From Metellina segmentata (Eukaryota > Arthropoda > Arachnida > Araneae > Tetragnathidae), in the NCBI GenBank assembly GCA_947359465.1, contig OX375873.1, forward strand, positions 91,781,978-91,845,977: a DNA stretch of 64,000 nt, given 5' to 3'. A program made the position numbers and the translations under genes. Shown piece after piece: positions 1 to 10,664 of the stretch. How positions within the stretch are numbered: position 1 is the stretch's first letter; each line of letters begins with the position of its first letter. The notes below the pieces were generated by a model. That model was not told the origin of the DNA. It saw only the letters and a program-made list of their open reading frames with translations, and searched no databases.

Positions 1-47
1 AGTCTTCAATCGCTGTTGTTGTTTGTGCTCAAGCCATTCCAACATTT

Positions 48-215
48 CCAACTGAATAACGGCAAACTGTTGATTTTTTAAAAGCATATTCCAACTGGAT
101 AACGGTAAACTATTTTTTTTTAAAGCATTCTTCAACTGGATAACGGAAATCTATTGCTTTTGTAATAGGTGTTGTTGTTTGTACTCCCACCATTCCAACT
201 GGATAACGGCAATTA
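48..215. repeat. Short irregular repeat, four copies
   Basis: Four copies of a motif close to TTCCAACTGGATAACGG begin near 47, 89, 131 and 193. They are separated by T-rich spacers containing TTTAAAAGCAT, so the period is about 42 and then 62 bases. The sequence GTTGTTGTTTGT occurs both before the first copy (near 18) and before the last (near 172), which suggests an expanded low-complexity tract. No coding content is supported. Confidence 0.7.
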
Positions 216-1578
216 TTGCTTCTTTAAAAGCATAATTATCTTTTTTTTTGTGTTGTTTCTATGTTTGTGTCTTTTGGATAGCAACAAGTCTTATGAAAAT
301 CCAAGACTGGCGGGATGTTTACCATGTGGGGTTTGTGGTCTGCTAAGTTTACCACTTTGAATTCAGTGCTCATCTTATCCATAGCCTATTTGAAGCTCTG
401 GATGTAAGAGTAAATAAACAAACCAAAAATTGCATAAATATCTCTAAACTTTAAAAAAAATATCCAAACCAAAAGTTTACGTTTAGACTTTTGTAAGTTT
501 ATACGTTTTTGGCTGGTTATTTTCGACAGACACTTGCGGTTATTCTCCGTGGCACCAGGCCAGATTAAATGCAAGCCTGCTTGAAATAATCTCAGATTTG
601 GAATGGCATTCACAGACGATCAACAAACATGCGAGTTTATGTCACCGGTTATCCCTCTGCCTAGCAATTTGCAGATATCCTACTTCGACTGGGAAATGGT
701 TCCATTGCTTCGGACAATAGAGATGAATGTGTATTGTGAAAACACAACAACTGCTAAAAGAGGCGGTATCCCAAATTGAGCACAGCAGTTTACTGATCAC
801 GCATGGCTGTGCAAAAGCAAATTATTGCCCAAAGAAATAAATATGTCAATATCCTCAAAAAACAACTCTTGTAAGAATTACCAGGTAGTGCTAAAATTTA
901 CAAATCTATCGACACTACGTGTGACACAGATGAGGCCGTAAGCTACACGACACTATCTTTAACACTGTTCCAAGCCACCATCAAAATTATTCAAAGCCAC
1001 CATCTAAACTGTTCAAGCCACCATCAAGACTGGTATGGTGGAAGGAATTAGGTGGCATGTCCATGTCATGTCGGGTGGAGGCGGGCCTCATTCTTTAAAT
1101 TTATGTTTTCTCTCTCACACAATTGGGGACATGGTGCAATTATGAAGTGACATGCCCGTGTCATCTCGCCTATTGCCTATGGTGTTGGTTTGCGAAGCAA
1201 ACCAAATGGGAATGCGTAGCAAGCATTGGTGGTTGGTGAGCTTTAACAGTGGTCAAACCTAACCCCACAAAAGTAACTGTTACGGGAAACGCTGTGTTTT
1301 AGCCAATCAAAGTAAGTATCATGTATTAAACTATTAACTGACCTAACAAAAACAAAATTGTATGCCTTTTTAATTTCTAATAAATATTTTTCAATCATTA
1401 TTAATTACTTAATTTGTAATCGAAAAACTATTATCAGAATTCACATAAAAGGATTCTGTGTGAGTAGTCATCTTTTTTATGATTTAAACACGATTCGAGA
1501 ATAAATGTCAAAAGGAATCATTTTCGTACTTCGAAGTACTGGTGTAGTATTTAAAAGGCTTTTTTAAAAACAATTTAA
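216..1578. other. No gene seen; one small repeat and one hairpin
   Basis: I see no convincing coding sequence here. Three imperfect copies of a 24-base phrase containing AGCCACCATC lie at about 970-1032. At about 1190-1210 the words TTGGTTTGC and GCAAACCAA form a perfect 9-bp stem around a 3-base loop. The phrase ATGCGTAGCAAGCATTGG follows, and a similar phrase, GAATGTGTAGCAAAGAATG, occurs near 5711. This may be a decayed dispersed repeat; its class is unknown. Confidence 0.4.
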
Positions 1579-1975
1579 TTAACCCGTCTTATCCCAATGT
1601 CCTATTTAAAGGACATCTGAAAATTAGCATGTGGAAATCAGTATTTGTATTTTGGGAATATTTTATCAGCTGGAACATGTAGTGGTATGTATAAGCTTAT
1701 GCTAGCATGAGTTATGTGTCTCAAAGTCTGGCGCCTCCAGCTGGAAACTTTGTTTATTCTCAGAGTTAGTTGGCATGGTTTGTATCTTCTTTTTGCGGTT
1801 GCAGGATTCCTTTTCGGGTTACTTTGGAAACTTGGATGGACACTTGTTATGTGAAAGTACTCTTTCTTATAATCCTGTTGGTTAATTAAAGCTTTATTAT
1901 TATTAGATAAGTTGTAGAGGATTATTTTTTAACTGTCCTCTAAATAGGACAGTGGGACGATACGCATGCAATCGA
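1579..1975. mobile_element. piggyBac-like terminal inverted pair
   Basis: TTAA at 1579-1582 is followed by CCCGTCTTATCCCAATGTCC. An inverted partner lies at about 1927-1972, whose reverse complement reads GTATCGTCCCACTGTCC and continues with the same TATTTAGAGGAC type of palindrome. TTAA followed by CCC is the hallmark of piggyBac ends. The pair could be the two ends of a 0.4-kb non-autonomous element, or the outer and inner repeats of the left end of the piggyBac relic just downstream. The right side no longer shows a clean TTAA. Confidence 0.5.
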
Positions 1976-2152
1976 CGCGTTTTTTCTAACCTTATAACTG
2001 AAAGTAAAATAAAGTTTTCCCTCCCTAGCGTTTTACCCATGTTGAGTTATGTCAATGTAAAGGTTTTTGAAGTTAGAGGAAGTATTGTGAAATTATTAAA
2101 TAGTTTAAATATAGTTTAGACAATAGTTTAGGAATAGTCTGAAACAGTTTAT

Positions 2153-3090
2153 CTGAGACAAGCCAATAAGTTTTGGATGTAAACTATGGTCTCTCTGTGG
2201 AAGCGAAGGATAATGTTATAAGTTTTCTCTCTACTGTGGTAAAGAATCTGATGCAAGAAATGATATTTCTCTTGGTTCCCGGGTTGTGATGAAACTAACA
2301 GAGAATATTGTGAATCCCTCAAGCCGCACTTTATATTTTGACAATTTTTTTACCAGCATTGATCTTTTGAAAAGTCTTGGTGAACAGGGTTATCAAGCCA
2401 CAAGAACCATACAAGAAAATCGGATAAACCATGAGTGTTCTTTAGAAAAATCTAAGTCAATGCGGAAGAAAGAAAGAGGCACGTCTGATTTAGCATACGA
2501 CAAGAATTTCAAGATTTTCCTGGTGCGATGGAAAGACAATAGTACTGTCACTGTTGCTACAAATTTCAGCACTTTAAAACCATTCTTTGATGTGAAGAGG
2601 CGAGTAAAAAACACAAAGATATAGTTAACGTGAATATGCCTAATTTTATAAATTCTTACAACAAACATATGGGTGGTGTGGATCACCACGAATGGTTGGC
2701 TGGACTAGTTTCAATTAAAATTCATGGAAAAAAAGTGGTACTGGCCACTTTTCATTCGTACACTAGACATGGCAGTTGTAAATGCATGGATAATGCACAA
2801 AGCTGTCAACAAAAGTGTTGCCCTAAACTTTAAGGAGTTCCTAAGACCTATAACAACAGTTTATATCAAAAAGACTACGATCAGAAAAATAGGGAGACCC
2901 AGGATCTCTTCTGTACCTTGTAGTGCAAATGAAGACATCTTTAAAGATGGTGTTGGCTATTTTGTACTAAAGAGTGAAAAACAGCGACGTTGTCAGATAA
3001 AGGGTTGCAAAAGAAAACCCAAAACTTACTGTGGGAAATTTGACAAAACTATTTGCCAGGCTTGCTATGGGCCTTTCCTTCAAGATTAGA
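2153..3090 (+). pseudogene. piggyBac transposase relic (C-terminal half)
   Basis: This is a broken DDE_Tnp_1_7 (PGBD-type) transposase, the nuclear cut-and-paste enzyme of piggyBac elements. It is readable in three frames. Positions 2153-2624 carry KLWSLC and YFDNFFTS, the block around the second catalytic Asp, then RWKDN. Positions 2630-2720 carry YNKHMGGVDHHE, the block around the third Asp. Positions 2724-3090 carry KKWYWPLF and DMAVVNAW and end in a cysteine-rich finger (CQIKGC, then CQAC). The first catalytic Asp region and everything N-terminal are missing, and at least two frameshifts break the rest. A piggyBac-like terminus lies upstream at 1579 and a Tc1 element begins 45 bases downstream, so the right terminus was probably lost. 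The family assignment is strong and the gene is dead. Confidence 0.88.
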
Positions 3091-3135
3091 GTTAAATTCA
3101 ACTGAAAATTGAACTGTCATGTAAATAACAAAGTA

Positions 3136-4125
3136 CACTCATTGCCATAAAAATTTGCCCACCAAGAAAAAGTCGTCAAAATGAAACGAAATTTTACACT
3201 TGTAAGTACTACTTTGATATAAGTAAGTGATTGGAAAATCAAAGAAAAAGGATAATTTATTGCAGAAAAAAGTACAAATTAATTGAAGTTTTAGTACTCT
3301 GTTGGAACCCCTCTAGCGCTAATGCACGATGCGATACGAACGGGCATTGAGGCGTACAAGTTCCGTATGATATCCTGAGACATCTCGTTCCACAGTTGCT
3401 GTAAATGCGCCTCTAGTTCGACCAAAATCATAGGGTGTCCAATTTGCCGTCCCAAATGATCCTAGATATACTTGATTGGTGACAAATCTGGGGATCGAGC
3501 TGGCCAAGGAAGGGGGGTAATGCGGCGGAGGCAGTCTTGTGATATCCTTGCTGTGTGCGGCCGTGCATTGTCTTGTTGAAAAACGGCTCCTGGGAGCCCT
3601 GCCATGAGTGGCATTACATGTGGCTGAATGATGTCATGGACGTTCCGCTGGGCTGTCATTGTGCCATGGATCAATATCAGGGGTGACCGTGTATCGTAAG
3701 CAATTGCACCCCATATCATCACACCAGCTATGGGAGCGGTGTGTCGCTGTAAAGCGAAGGCAGGATTGAGGCGTTCACCACGGGTCTTCCACACAAGAAC
3801 ACGATTGTCATCACTACTCAAATTGAATCTAGATTCTAGTCTGAAGACAACCTGGTTCCATTCCGTTGCAGTGCAATCCCGTCGTGCGCGACACCACTCC
3901 AAACGGAGGCGTCGGTGGGTGGGTGTCATTGGCAGCACACGTAATGGGCGCCGCGATACCAGATGTCATTCAGCCAGGCGCCTTGCAATGGTTCGGGAAG
4001 ACGCAGGTACCCGCAGTGAAGGTGCTGCCTGTGTCTGGATAGCGGCCAATGAGGCAGTTAGCTCTACGCGTTCGTTTCGTATGATGTGACAGTCTTCTCA
4101 CGGGCAACGCCGTGCTGGTCACGCA
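3136..4125 (-). mobile_element. Tc1-like transposon, truncated at its 5' end
   Basis: The left terminus reads CACTCATTGCCATAAAAATT directly after a TA dinucleotide at 3134-3135, as expected for Tc1/mariner insertion. The transposase lies on the minus strand and reads toward this end. No matching inverted terminus is visible after the transposase start, near 4125 or beyond, so about 150-200 bases of the 5' end appear to be lost. The element sits in the 3' flank of the piggyBac relic. Confidence 0.8.
3291..4118 (-). pseudogene. Tc1-like transposase, nearly intact frame with two stops
   Basis: This is a DDE/D transposase of the Tc1 family. From about 4118 the minus strand gives the end of the DNA-binding domain (VTST, then HIIRNERVELTASL after a small frameshift) and RTIARRLAE. 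A TGA at 3966-3968 stands where the family usually has Gly. Then come RRPLRVLPMTPTHRRLRLEW and the catalytic core: WKTRGERLNP, FQQDNARPHTA (second Asp) and WPARSPDLSPI. A TAG at 3462-3464 replaces the usual Trp of the EHIWDHL block. The same frame continues through GRQIGHP and SARGVPTEY to the natural stop at 3291. The stretch 3465-3938 is open for 158 codons. The N-terminal helix-turn-helix is missing. The family call is firm; the protein is inactive as read. Confidence 0.9.
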
Positions 4126-4199
4126 GTGGCTAGTGTTTAGATAAAGGACTTCGTAAAAATTTCAAAATATCCAATTCTATGCATAATGAACAGCAGAAG

Positions 4200-4530
4200 A
4201 ATTATTGAAACATTATTGAACAGATTATTGAACAGACAAAAAGATCGAGAGATGGGAATCCAAGATACGGACTTTTGATGCTGAGTGTCAACGTGCTTGG
4301 AGGAAGTTTTTGAAAGTATAGGCCTCGCATTTCTAGATGAACAAATTCCCGATACGAATGAGCCAAGAACCTACACCGCTCAGTTCGAAGTAAATAACAT
4401 ATTTGAAGACATAAACGTTTTATTATCGAATGATGGAGTTCAACCCATACAGGTTGGTGAAGAATCACAACCTTCAACATCACCAGTGAGTGCACCCATT
4501 TATATATGTGCGGAACTATGAACATTTGAT
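4200..4530 (+). other. Unassigned acidic reading frame
   Basis: A frame open from about 4285 to 4519 encodes an acidic segment: DEQIPDTNEP, FEDINVLL, GEESQPSTSP. Its composition is less AT-driven than that of neighbouring chance ORFs. It has no ATG of its own; the first usable in-frame codon is a GTG after an upstream stop. A GTGAGT that could act as a splice donor follows SPSTSP at about 4485. Acidic, Ser/Pro-rich segments like this are common at the N termini of transposases, so a transposon exon remnant is one explanation. I recognise no family. Confidence 0.25.
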
Positions 4531-5089
4531 GTGTGAAATTAAAAGAGTATAGTACTAATTTTTTTCACTCGCATTCACCATATGGCCTCACTGACGTATT
4601 CTACGCCTTAAACTCGGCAGCCTTGTCCCGACATAGCAACGTCCGTTTTTTAATAATAATATAGATCGTTATAGTATAATAATGCAAATCTCTATATTAA
4701 AAAAAAGTTACCTCTGCCGTCATAGGAATGAAAACTCGCTTTATTTGCTCGATTTTTAGACGGTTTCCCGACAAAGTACGGATAAGATAATTACGAAATT
4801 AACATGGTTTGTTCAAAATTGTAGAGGGAACAGTATTTTTTTTACGATGCGGCTATAAGTTTAAGGTGAATAAAGTGTTAAAGTCGGAAAGCGAAATTTC
4901 TAACGCGAGTGAGAAAAAGGCGTACAAATTTTCAGTCTTGAGAGGTGAGGTTTTTTTTAGAGTACCTCTAAACGTTAATTTTTGCTCCATGCCGAGTTTG
5001 TTTAGAAATTTTTATTTGGTTCCTGATAATATTTCTTTGAAAATCGGGAAAAATCAGGACATTTATGTTACCTTTTTGTTAAAACTGTC
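4531..5089. other. AT-rich DNA, no supported gene
   Basis: A 96-codon frame at 4809-5099 has the Phe/Lys/Asn-rich composition expected of chance ORFs in AT-rich DNA. Nothing else is recognisable. Confidence 0.5.
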
Positions 5090-5470
5090 AAATATATAGC
5101 TCATTACAATTAGTTTTCAAATTTGAACACATCACTGGAAACCTTAGAATGTACACTTTCTTATGGTAAAATTAATTTTTAATTTGTTTATAAATAAACT
5201 CGCTGCTATTAAAAGTTGGTCATACAAATTTCGGAACTCTTACATCATAATTCCCGATGCAAAACTAAAAATGTTATATCTATAGCTTAATATGATTACT
5301 TTTAAAATTTGAAAACATCACGAGAAATCTTAGAATGCACTCTTTCTTATGGTATAATTATTTTAAAAATTGTTTCATGAATAAATTCAATGCGATAAAA
5401 AGTATAATTTAGCGATAGTGTACAAATTATTGATCGCGAGTAGGAAACTAGAAACGACCTTGGTCAAACT
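5090..5470. repeat. Diverged tandem duplication, about 185 bp
   Basis: The segment at about 5098-5217 (ACATCACTGGAAACCTTAGA, then CACTTTCTTATGGTA) recurs at about 5284-5406 (ACATCACGAGAAATCTTAGA, then CTCTTTCTTATGGTA). Flanking phrases such as ATATATAGCT and ATCTATAGCT keep the same spacing. A third, weaker match continues to about 5470. No coding role is apparent. Confidence 0.65.
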
Positions 5471-7350
5471 CGCTGTGACGTCTTATGATCTGTAAAATGC
5501 AATCAAAAATTACGAATTAAAAATATTTGAAACAAATGCTATATATGAAACAAATGCATCACTGTCTGGGGGAGAGAAATGGAAGTAGTTACAATTCTTA
5601 GTGAGTTCTCAAAATGCTTTTTTTATCTAATTTTACTCATCGTGTGCTTCATCCGTCAAAATAGTTTGTAGATACTTGTACTGTCAAACGGCCAAACCTA
5701 AACAGGGCGTGAATGTGTAGCAAAGAATGTTTTTGATTGGGAAGCTAGGTCTTATATGTAAATATGCAAAAAATATGTAAAAAGATATCATAAATAATAA
5801 AATGATAATATCACAAATTTACGATCTCTTTGGACTGTATTAGCAGCTGTCCAGGATCTGATGCGACCTCTTTTTTTTATGTTTAAGATAATTAAATAGG
5901 AAATTATTTACTTTGAATTAATACATTAATAAATTAGGAACATGAAGAACTTAGATCTAATTTATTAATTAATAATTACATTTTATAGCATAGTTAATGA
6001 ACTAGTTAATTTTTATTATCTGTGAATACAAATTGGCTGTTCATGATAATTATACTCACGGCTGCCTTTGCTATGCCTTTAAAACAACTCATAATTATAT
6101 GTGCGAACAATCCTCTTTTTAAAGTAAAATATCATTCTTCCTTTCATTGAAAATATTCCCCTGGCAATATTTCATTTGCAAATGGTTTCATTTTTACCGC
6201 GTGACTTCATTTATCATCAATTGTAATTATGCTGCCCCGAACATTGCATTCCTACTCCAATTAATGATCATTAACGAAAATACTTTAAAACTTACAAAAA
6301 CAAAGTGAGCGAAGTCGGTGCTGTTAAAACAATAATGTATTTGCCAAACGGAAGATTAAAAAAAAAAGATAATTTAAACTGAGTACATAGCAAATGAATA
6401 TACTTGTTCAAATTTATTTCGTCGCAATTTGTTATAAAAATTCCTAACTTCAATTAGCAATCTCACACATACATTAATTTAATAAGAAATGATACCTTTG
6501 ATGTGGGGAACACGAATATAGTGAGAAAAATTACCGCTTTATTGTTTCTTTTATATCAATTCAATTATCCCAACATCGGCCATTCCGAAAGCATTTCAAT
6601 GATATTAAAGTTAAAAAATTTAAAAACCCTTATACTCCAGACTCACTTATTAATAAACGGCGCATTGTGTCATAAATTATTCGATCAGAATATAAGTGTA
6701 TTTTGGATGGTTATGCCTTATTTTGAGTTAGAAAAAAAAGTGATTTTCACTAATGTAGGAAGAATACTTTTCCGTTATTGCTTAAGATAATGAGTACAAT
6801 TCAATTACACAGACATATGCTGTCAAATATTCCTTTGTCAAGATTTAATATATATGTTTCGTTCCAAAGGAATTCTAGTTCACTTTTACTTTTTGTATTT
6901 AAATTAAGATTTACTCTCAGAAGTTTTTAGTGAAATGTGTATAAGAGTTTAATAAATAATGAATAATTTAAAAGTTTGGCTGAGGGTGAAGATTTGAAAA
7001 TACTTCTTCTTGCAAATTAATGAAAATATTATTTACAAGTAGAAGCATTTTTGATCGTAAATTGATTGTTTCTTCATCGTTCTAATTGTCTTAAACATTC
7101 TCGAGGGAATTATCAAGGATTTTCTGGAGGAAAATTGTGATCCCCTGATATACTTGTAAAATCCCAAAGACAGAAAAGTGCTTTGAACATTTTTTGTTGC
7201 AATACTGAAATTTGTATTTAATTTTTATATCTTACGATTTCTGGTCAGCGAATCCTATTGAGATTTACTTGTGTGATGTAGGTAAGTTTTGGACGATTTA
7301 ATTTGTTGCTACTATGAGTTTTAATGATGGCTTCTAAACACGAAAATACT
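5471..7350. other. AT-rich DNA, no supported gene
   Basis: I find nothing assignable in 1.9 kb. The 95-codon frame at 6503-6790 is Leu/Ile/Asn-rich with no motif and is probably chance. Confidence 0.5.
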
Positions 7351-8452
7351 AAGAACCCTTCTAAGAGTTGTCTCGATTAGATACCTCGTCATTTGCAAAC
7401 CTGACCAGATCTTGATGATCGAGATATCTCGTCAATAGTAAAAACCGACCAGATCTTAATGAACGAGGTATCTCATTGATTGTAATAACTGATCAGATCT
7501 TGATCAATTAGATATCTCGTTGATTGTAATACCTGAACAGATCTTGGTGAAAGAGATATCTTGCCAATCTTAATAACTGACCAGATCTTGATGAACGTGA
7601 TATCTCGTCAATAGTAAACACTGACCAGATCTTGATGATCGAGATATCTTGTCAATATAAAAACTGACCAGATCTTGATAAACGAGATATCTCGTCGATT
7701 GTAATAACTGATCAGATCTTTATGAACGAGATATCTCATTGATTGTAAAAACTGACCAGATCTTGATGATCGAGATATCTCGTCAATAGTAAAAACTGAC
7801 AAGATCTTTATGAACGAGATAACTCGTTTATTGTAATAACTGATCATATCTTGATGATCGAGATATCTTGTCAATAGTAAAAACTGACATGATCTTGATG
7901 AACGAGGTATCTCGTTGATTGTAATAACTGATCAGATCTTGATGAACGAGATATCTAATTGATTGTAATAACTGACCAGATCTTGATGGACGAGATAACG
8001 CGTCAATAGTAAAAATTGACCAGATATTGATGAACGAGGTATCTCATGAATAGCAAAAACTGACCAGATCTTGATGAACGAGATATCTCGTTGATTGTAA
8101 TAACTGATCAGATCTTGATCAATTAGATATCTCGTCGATAGTAATAACTGAACAGATCTTGATGAAAGAGATATCTGGCCAATCGTAATAACTGACCAGA
8201 TCTTGATGAACGAGATGTCTATACAATAGTAAAAACTAACCAGATCTTGATAAATGAGATATCTTGTCAATAGTAAAAACAGACGATATCTTTATGATCG
8301 AGATATCTCGTCAATAGTAAAAACTGACGAGATCTTGATAATTAAGATATCTCGTCAATAGTAAAAACTGACCAGATCATGATCTCGTTATTAAACAAAA
8401 TCGTTAATATCATAATGACAAAATATCTCGTTAAAACTACTTCGAGGTTTAA
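7351..8452 (+). mobile_element. TTAA-type inverted-repeat element filled with a 44-bp satellite array
   Basis: About 22-23 copies of a 44-bp unit run head to tail. A unit reads approximately CAGATCTTGATGATCGAGAT followed by ATCTCGTCAATAGTAAAAAC and TGAC. The first starts lie at 7406, 7450 and 7494, exactly 44 bases apart. Each unit holds the palindrome GAGATATCTC (EcoRV site) and AGATCT (BglII site). The array lies between degenerate inverted ends: AAGAACCCTTCTAAGAGTTG at 7351 and ACTACTTCGAGGTTTAA at about 8436-8452. These match the cleaner ends of eight other copies in this window. The open frames in the array are simply a consequence of the repeat. Confidence 0.85.
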
Positions 8453-9966
8453 AGCTTAATTATGTATGTCAGTCTAAATGAGGAGACCAATAAATGCGAA
8501 GCAACCCTTTTAGACATAAGTACTATAATACTAAATAGGAACTAGAAACAAAAACACATCGATGTGAGTAATAGTACTAATCATTTGGAAAATTTGTTGA
8601 GAACTCTATAATACTCGTATATTTTTTGTTACCTAATAAAAATAAACATAAGATAGAAGAGGAGATACCATCAATTGGATTCAGGGAGGAAATTTCGGTT
8701 TGTGAAAGAATTTTTGCAATTTGAAGCACATCCGTCTTGACATCATAAAAGTAAAACCATCTACCTTCCAAGGAAATAAATCGACGATCATTTGGGCGGA
8801 GTCAATGTCGCAAAGATGGACGAAGTAGCACAGCTGGTAGACTCCCGGAGGTAGATTCAGACCCCCAACGAGGATCTTCACAATGCTGTAAATCAAGAGT
8901 GCTTTCATTTCTCACCTATCATTGGGCGACCTTGTCAACCTTCAACCTGACATATGTCGGGAGGTAAGGAGAGTCACCTGTGGTCACAAAAAATGACAAA
9001 AATACCACGAGATCTTCGCCCGGTGTAATCAGAAATTGGAAGAAACAACATGAAGTTGCGACCTCAAGCTCTTCTATTTCATTAGAAAGAGGATGAGTAC
9101 AATGTATCCATAATTCTCAATTACTACGTTTGCATAACTGTGTATTTTGCAATTCAAAAGAATCTTCCTTTTACACAAGACGTATTACACATTAATCATG
9201 AATTCATTCCAAACAGCCATGAAAAGAAGTTCCAGGTCCATCTAGATTCTCTCTCGATAGTTCGAGACATAATCCCTACACCCTCTTCATGTTGTCAACG
9301 TAGCTTACTTGAACTATTTAAGATGTGTTAGACCGATCCATCACTTCAGCGGAAAGTAGAAACATATCTTCTGACATTATCACACACATACAGACACATA
9401 TATCGATACATAATATCAGACCGGACAAGCCGTAGCATTGAGGAAACTTTTCAATAGATGTTCTGTTAATGGCACCCCATCAACCATTTAATCCCTCCGG
9501 ACTGAGATGAACGAGAGCTGTCATCCGGGTCTTTGCGAATGCCCGGCTGGATCATATTGAGTTGCTTAGTTTATACTTCGACGGGACTTTAATGGGCCGT
9601 GTGATTAATATAGAGCAGAGGATAATTTTCCGTGTTTTACTTTGTGAAACTTCATGTTGTGAGATGTGTGGAGGAGACCGTCACCCTCTCAAAACTGCAA
9701 GGCTGCTGTTAAGGATTGTAGAAAGCATATTGAAATGAAAACTTTCAGCCAGTAATAAAACAAACTTTGTTATAAAGTAAGGTATTAGTGGTGTTAGATC
9801 CCCCAGTGGCATAGTTTCCAATGTTCTCGTCTACCGTTAAAAGGAAAATGTTCGTTCTTAGAACGTTAACTTTTCAATTTGATGCAAGTGCACCCAATAT
9901 GGAAGCAAAGTTAATCCAACAGAGGTATTTTTGAAATCACGAGAGATAGGTAATTAATTAACGTCG
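8453..9966. other. No supported gene; weak tRNA-like segment
   Basis: At about 8826-8870 the plus strand reads GTAGCACAGCTGGTAGACTC and then GGTAGATTCAGACCC. These resemble the A and B boxes of a tRNA-derived SINE head, but I cannot delimit an element. The stretch 9430-9660 has higher GC than its surroundings and contains no gene that I recognise. Confidence 0.3.
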
Positions 9967-10205
9967 CAGAGGAACAACAAACTGGCTATTGGAGACGTCA
10001 AGGGACATCCCCAAGGTTGAGATACGAAAGCAACGGCAATTAATTTTTAACCACTTTCAAATGACGAGGTCACCACCTCACTCTCCAAATTTTCACACCA
10101 AACCAACGTCAGGACATTTGGACCTAGTTCCTAACTCCGCGACCTTCCGGTTAAAAATAAACGTTACTCTTCCAACCGGGCTACCTAGGGCACGAATACA
10201 CGAGA
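9967..10205 (-). mobile_element. tRNA-derived SINE, diverged copy
   Basis: Read on the minus strand it matches the SINE body seen best at 46498-46830. The blocks are the gene-distal end GTTTGTTGTTCCTC at about 9972, CCAATAGCCAG near 9984, and the block TGACGTTGGTTTGGTGTG near 10110. The segment ACCTCACTCTCCAAATTTTC on the plus strand (from about 10075) is diagnostic. The tRNA-like head, expected near 10140-10200, is too degraded to show clean A and B boxes. Confidence 0.65.
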
Positions 10206-10664
10206 GACGGATAGCATTTTTAAGAAATGTTCCAAAAATTAGGGGTAGCAAAAAAAACGAGGTAAACTTTTGCTAATTGGTGAAGCATGTAGGAAAGTTG
10301 CCATTGTACTGGATGAAATGGAGTGATGACATTAAGAAATGATAGCGTAAAATAACAAGATCTTTGGTATATATTTTGGGACAAGAATTGATTCGGCAGA
10401 GGTTAGCGAGCTTGGCCTCGCTGTCTCAGTTCTCCAAGGGTCTCTGTCCTCTTTCAGCCAGGCCGCCTTTAGCTGAAAACCACCTGTCGATGGAATCTTG
10501 AGTGTTCTCAAGGGGATTGAGAGTTATGAGATCGTAATGTCAGTGTAACGTTAGATGAAGAGGGTTTATTTCAAGTGCCCAGAACTTTATTACTCTGATG
10601 TAATGTCAAAAGGAGTACTTCTTGGTTAGTTAGGTACAGTTGATCACTTGAAAAGAGTTTTATA
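10206..10664. other. No supported gene
   Basis: This stretch is unique-looking DNA with no motif that I can name. Confidence 0.4.

Noticed and set aside
3730..4089. Plus-strand frame of 119 codons
   Set aside because: It is the antisense shadow of the Tc1 transposase at 3291-4118.
7608..8270. Two open frames with a repeated SFIKIWSV motif
   Set aside because: They are translations of the 44-bp satellite; the repeat motif is a by-product of the DNA period.
7366..8400. Regular repeats resembling a CRISPR array
   Set aside because: The whole 44-bp unit repeats without unique spacers, the sequence is eukaryotic in character, and no Cas-like gene is present.
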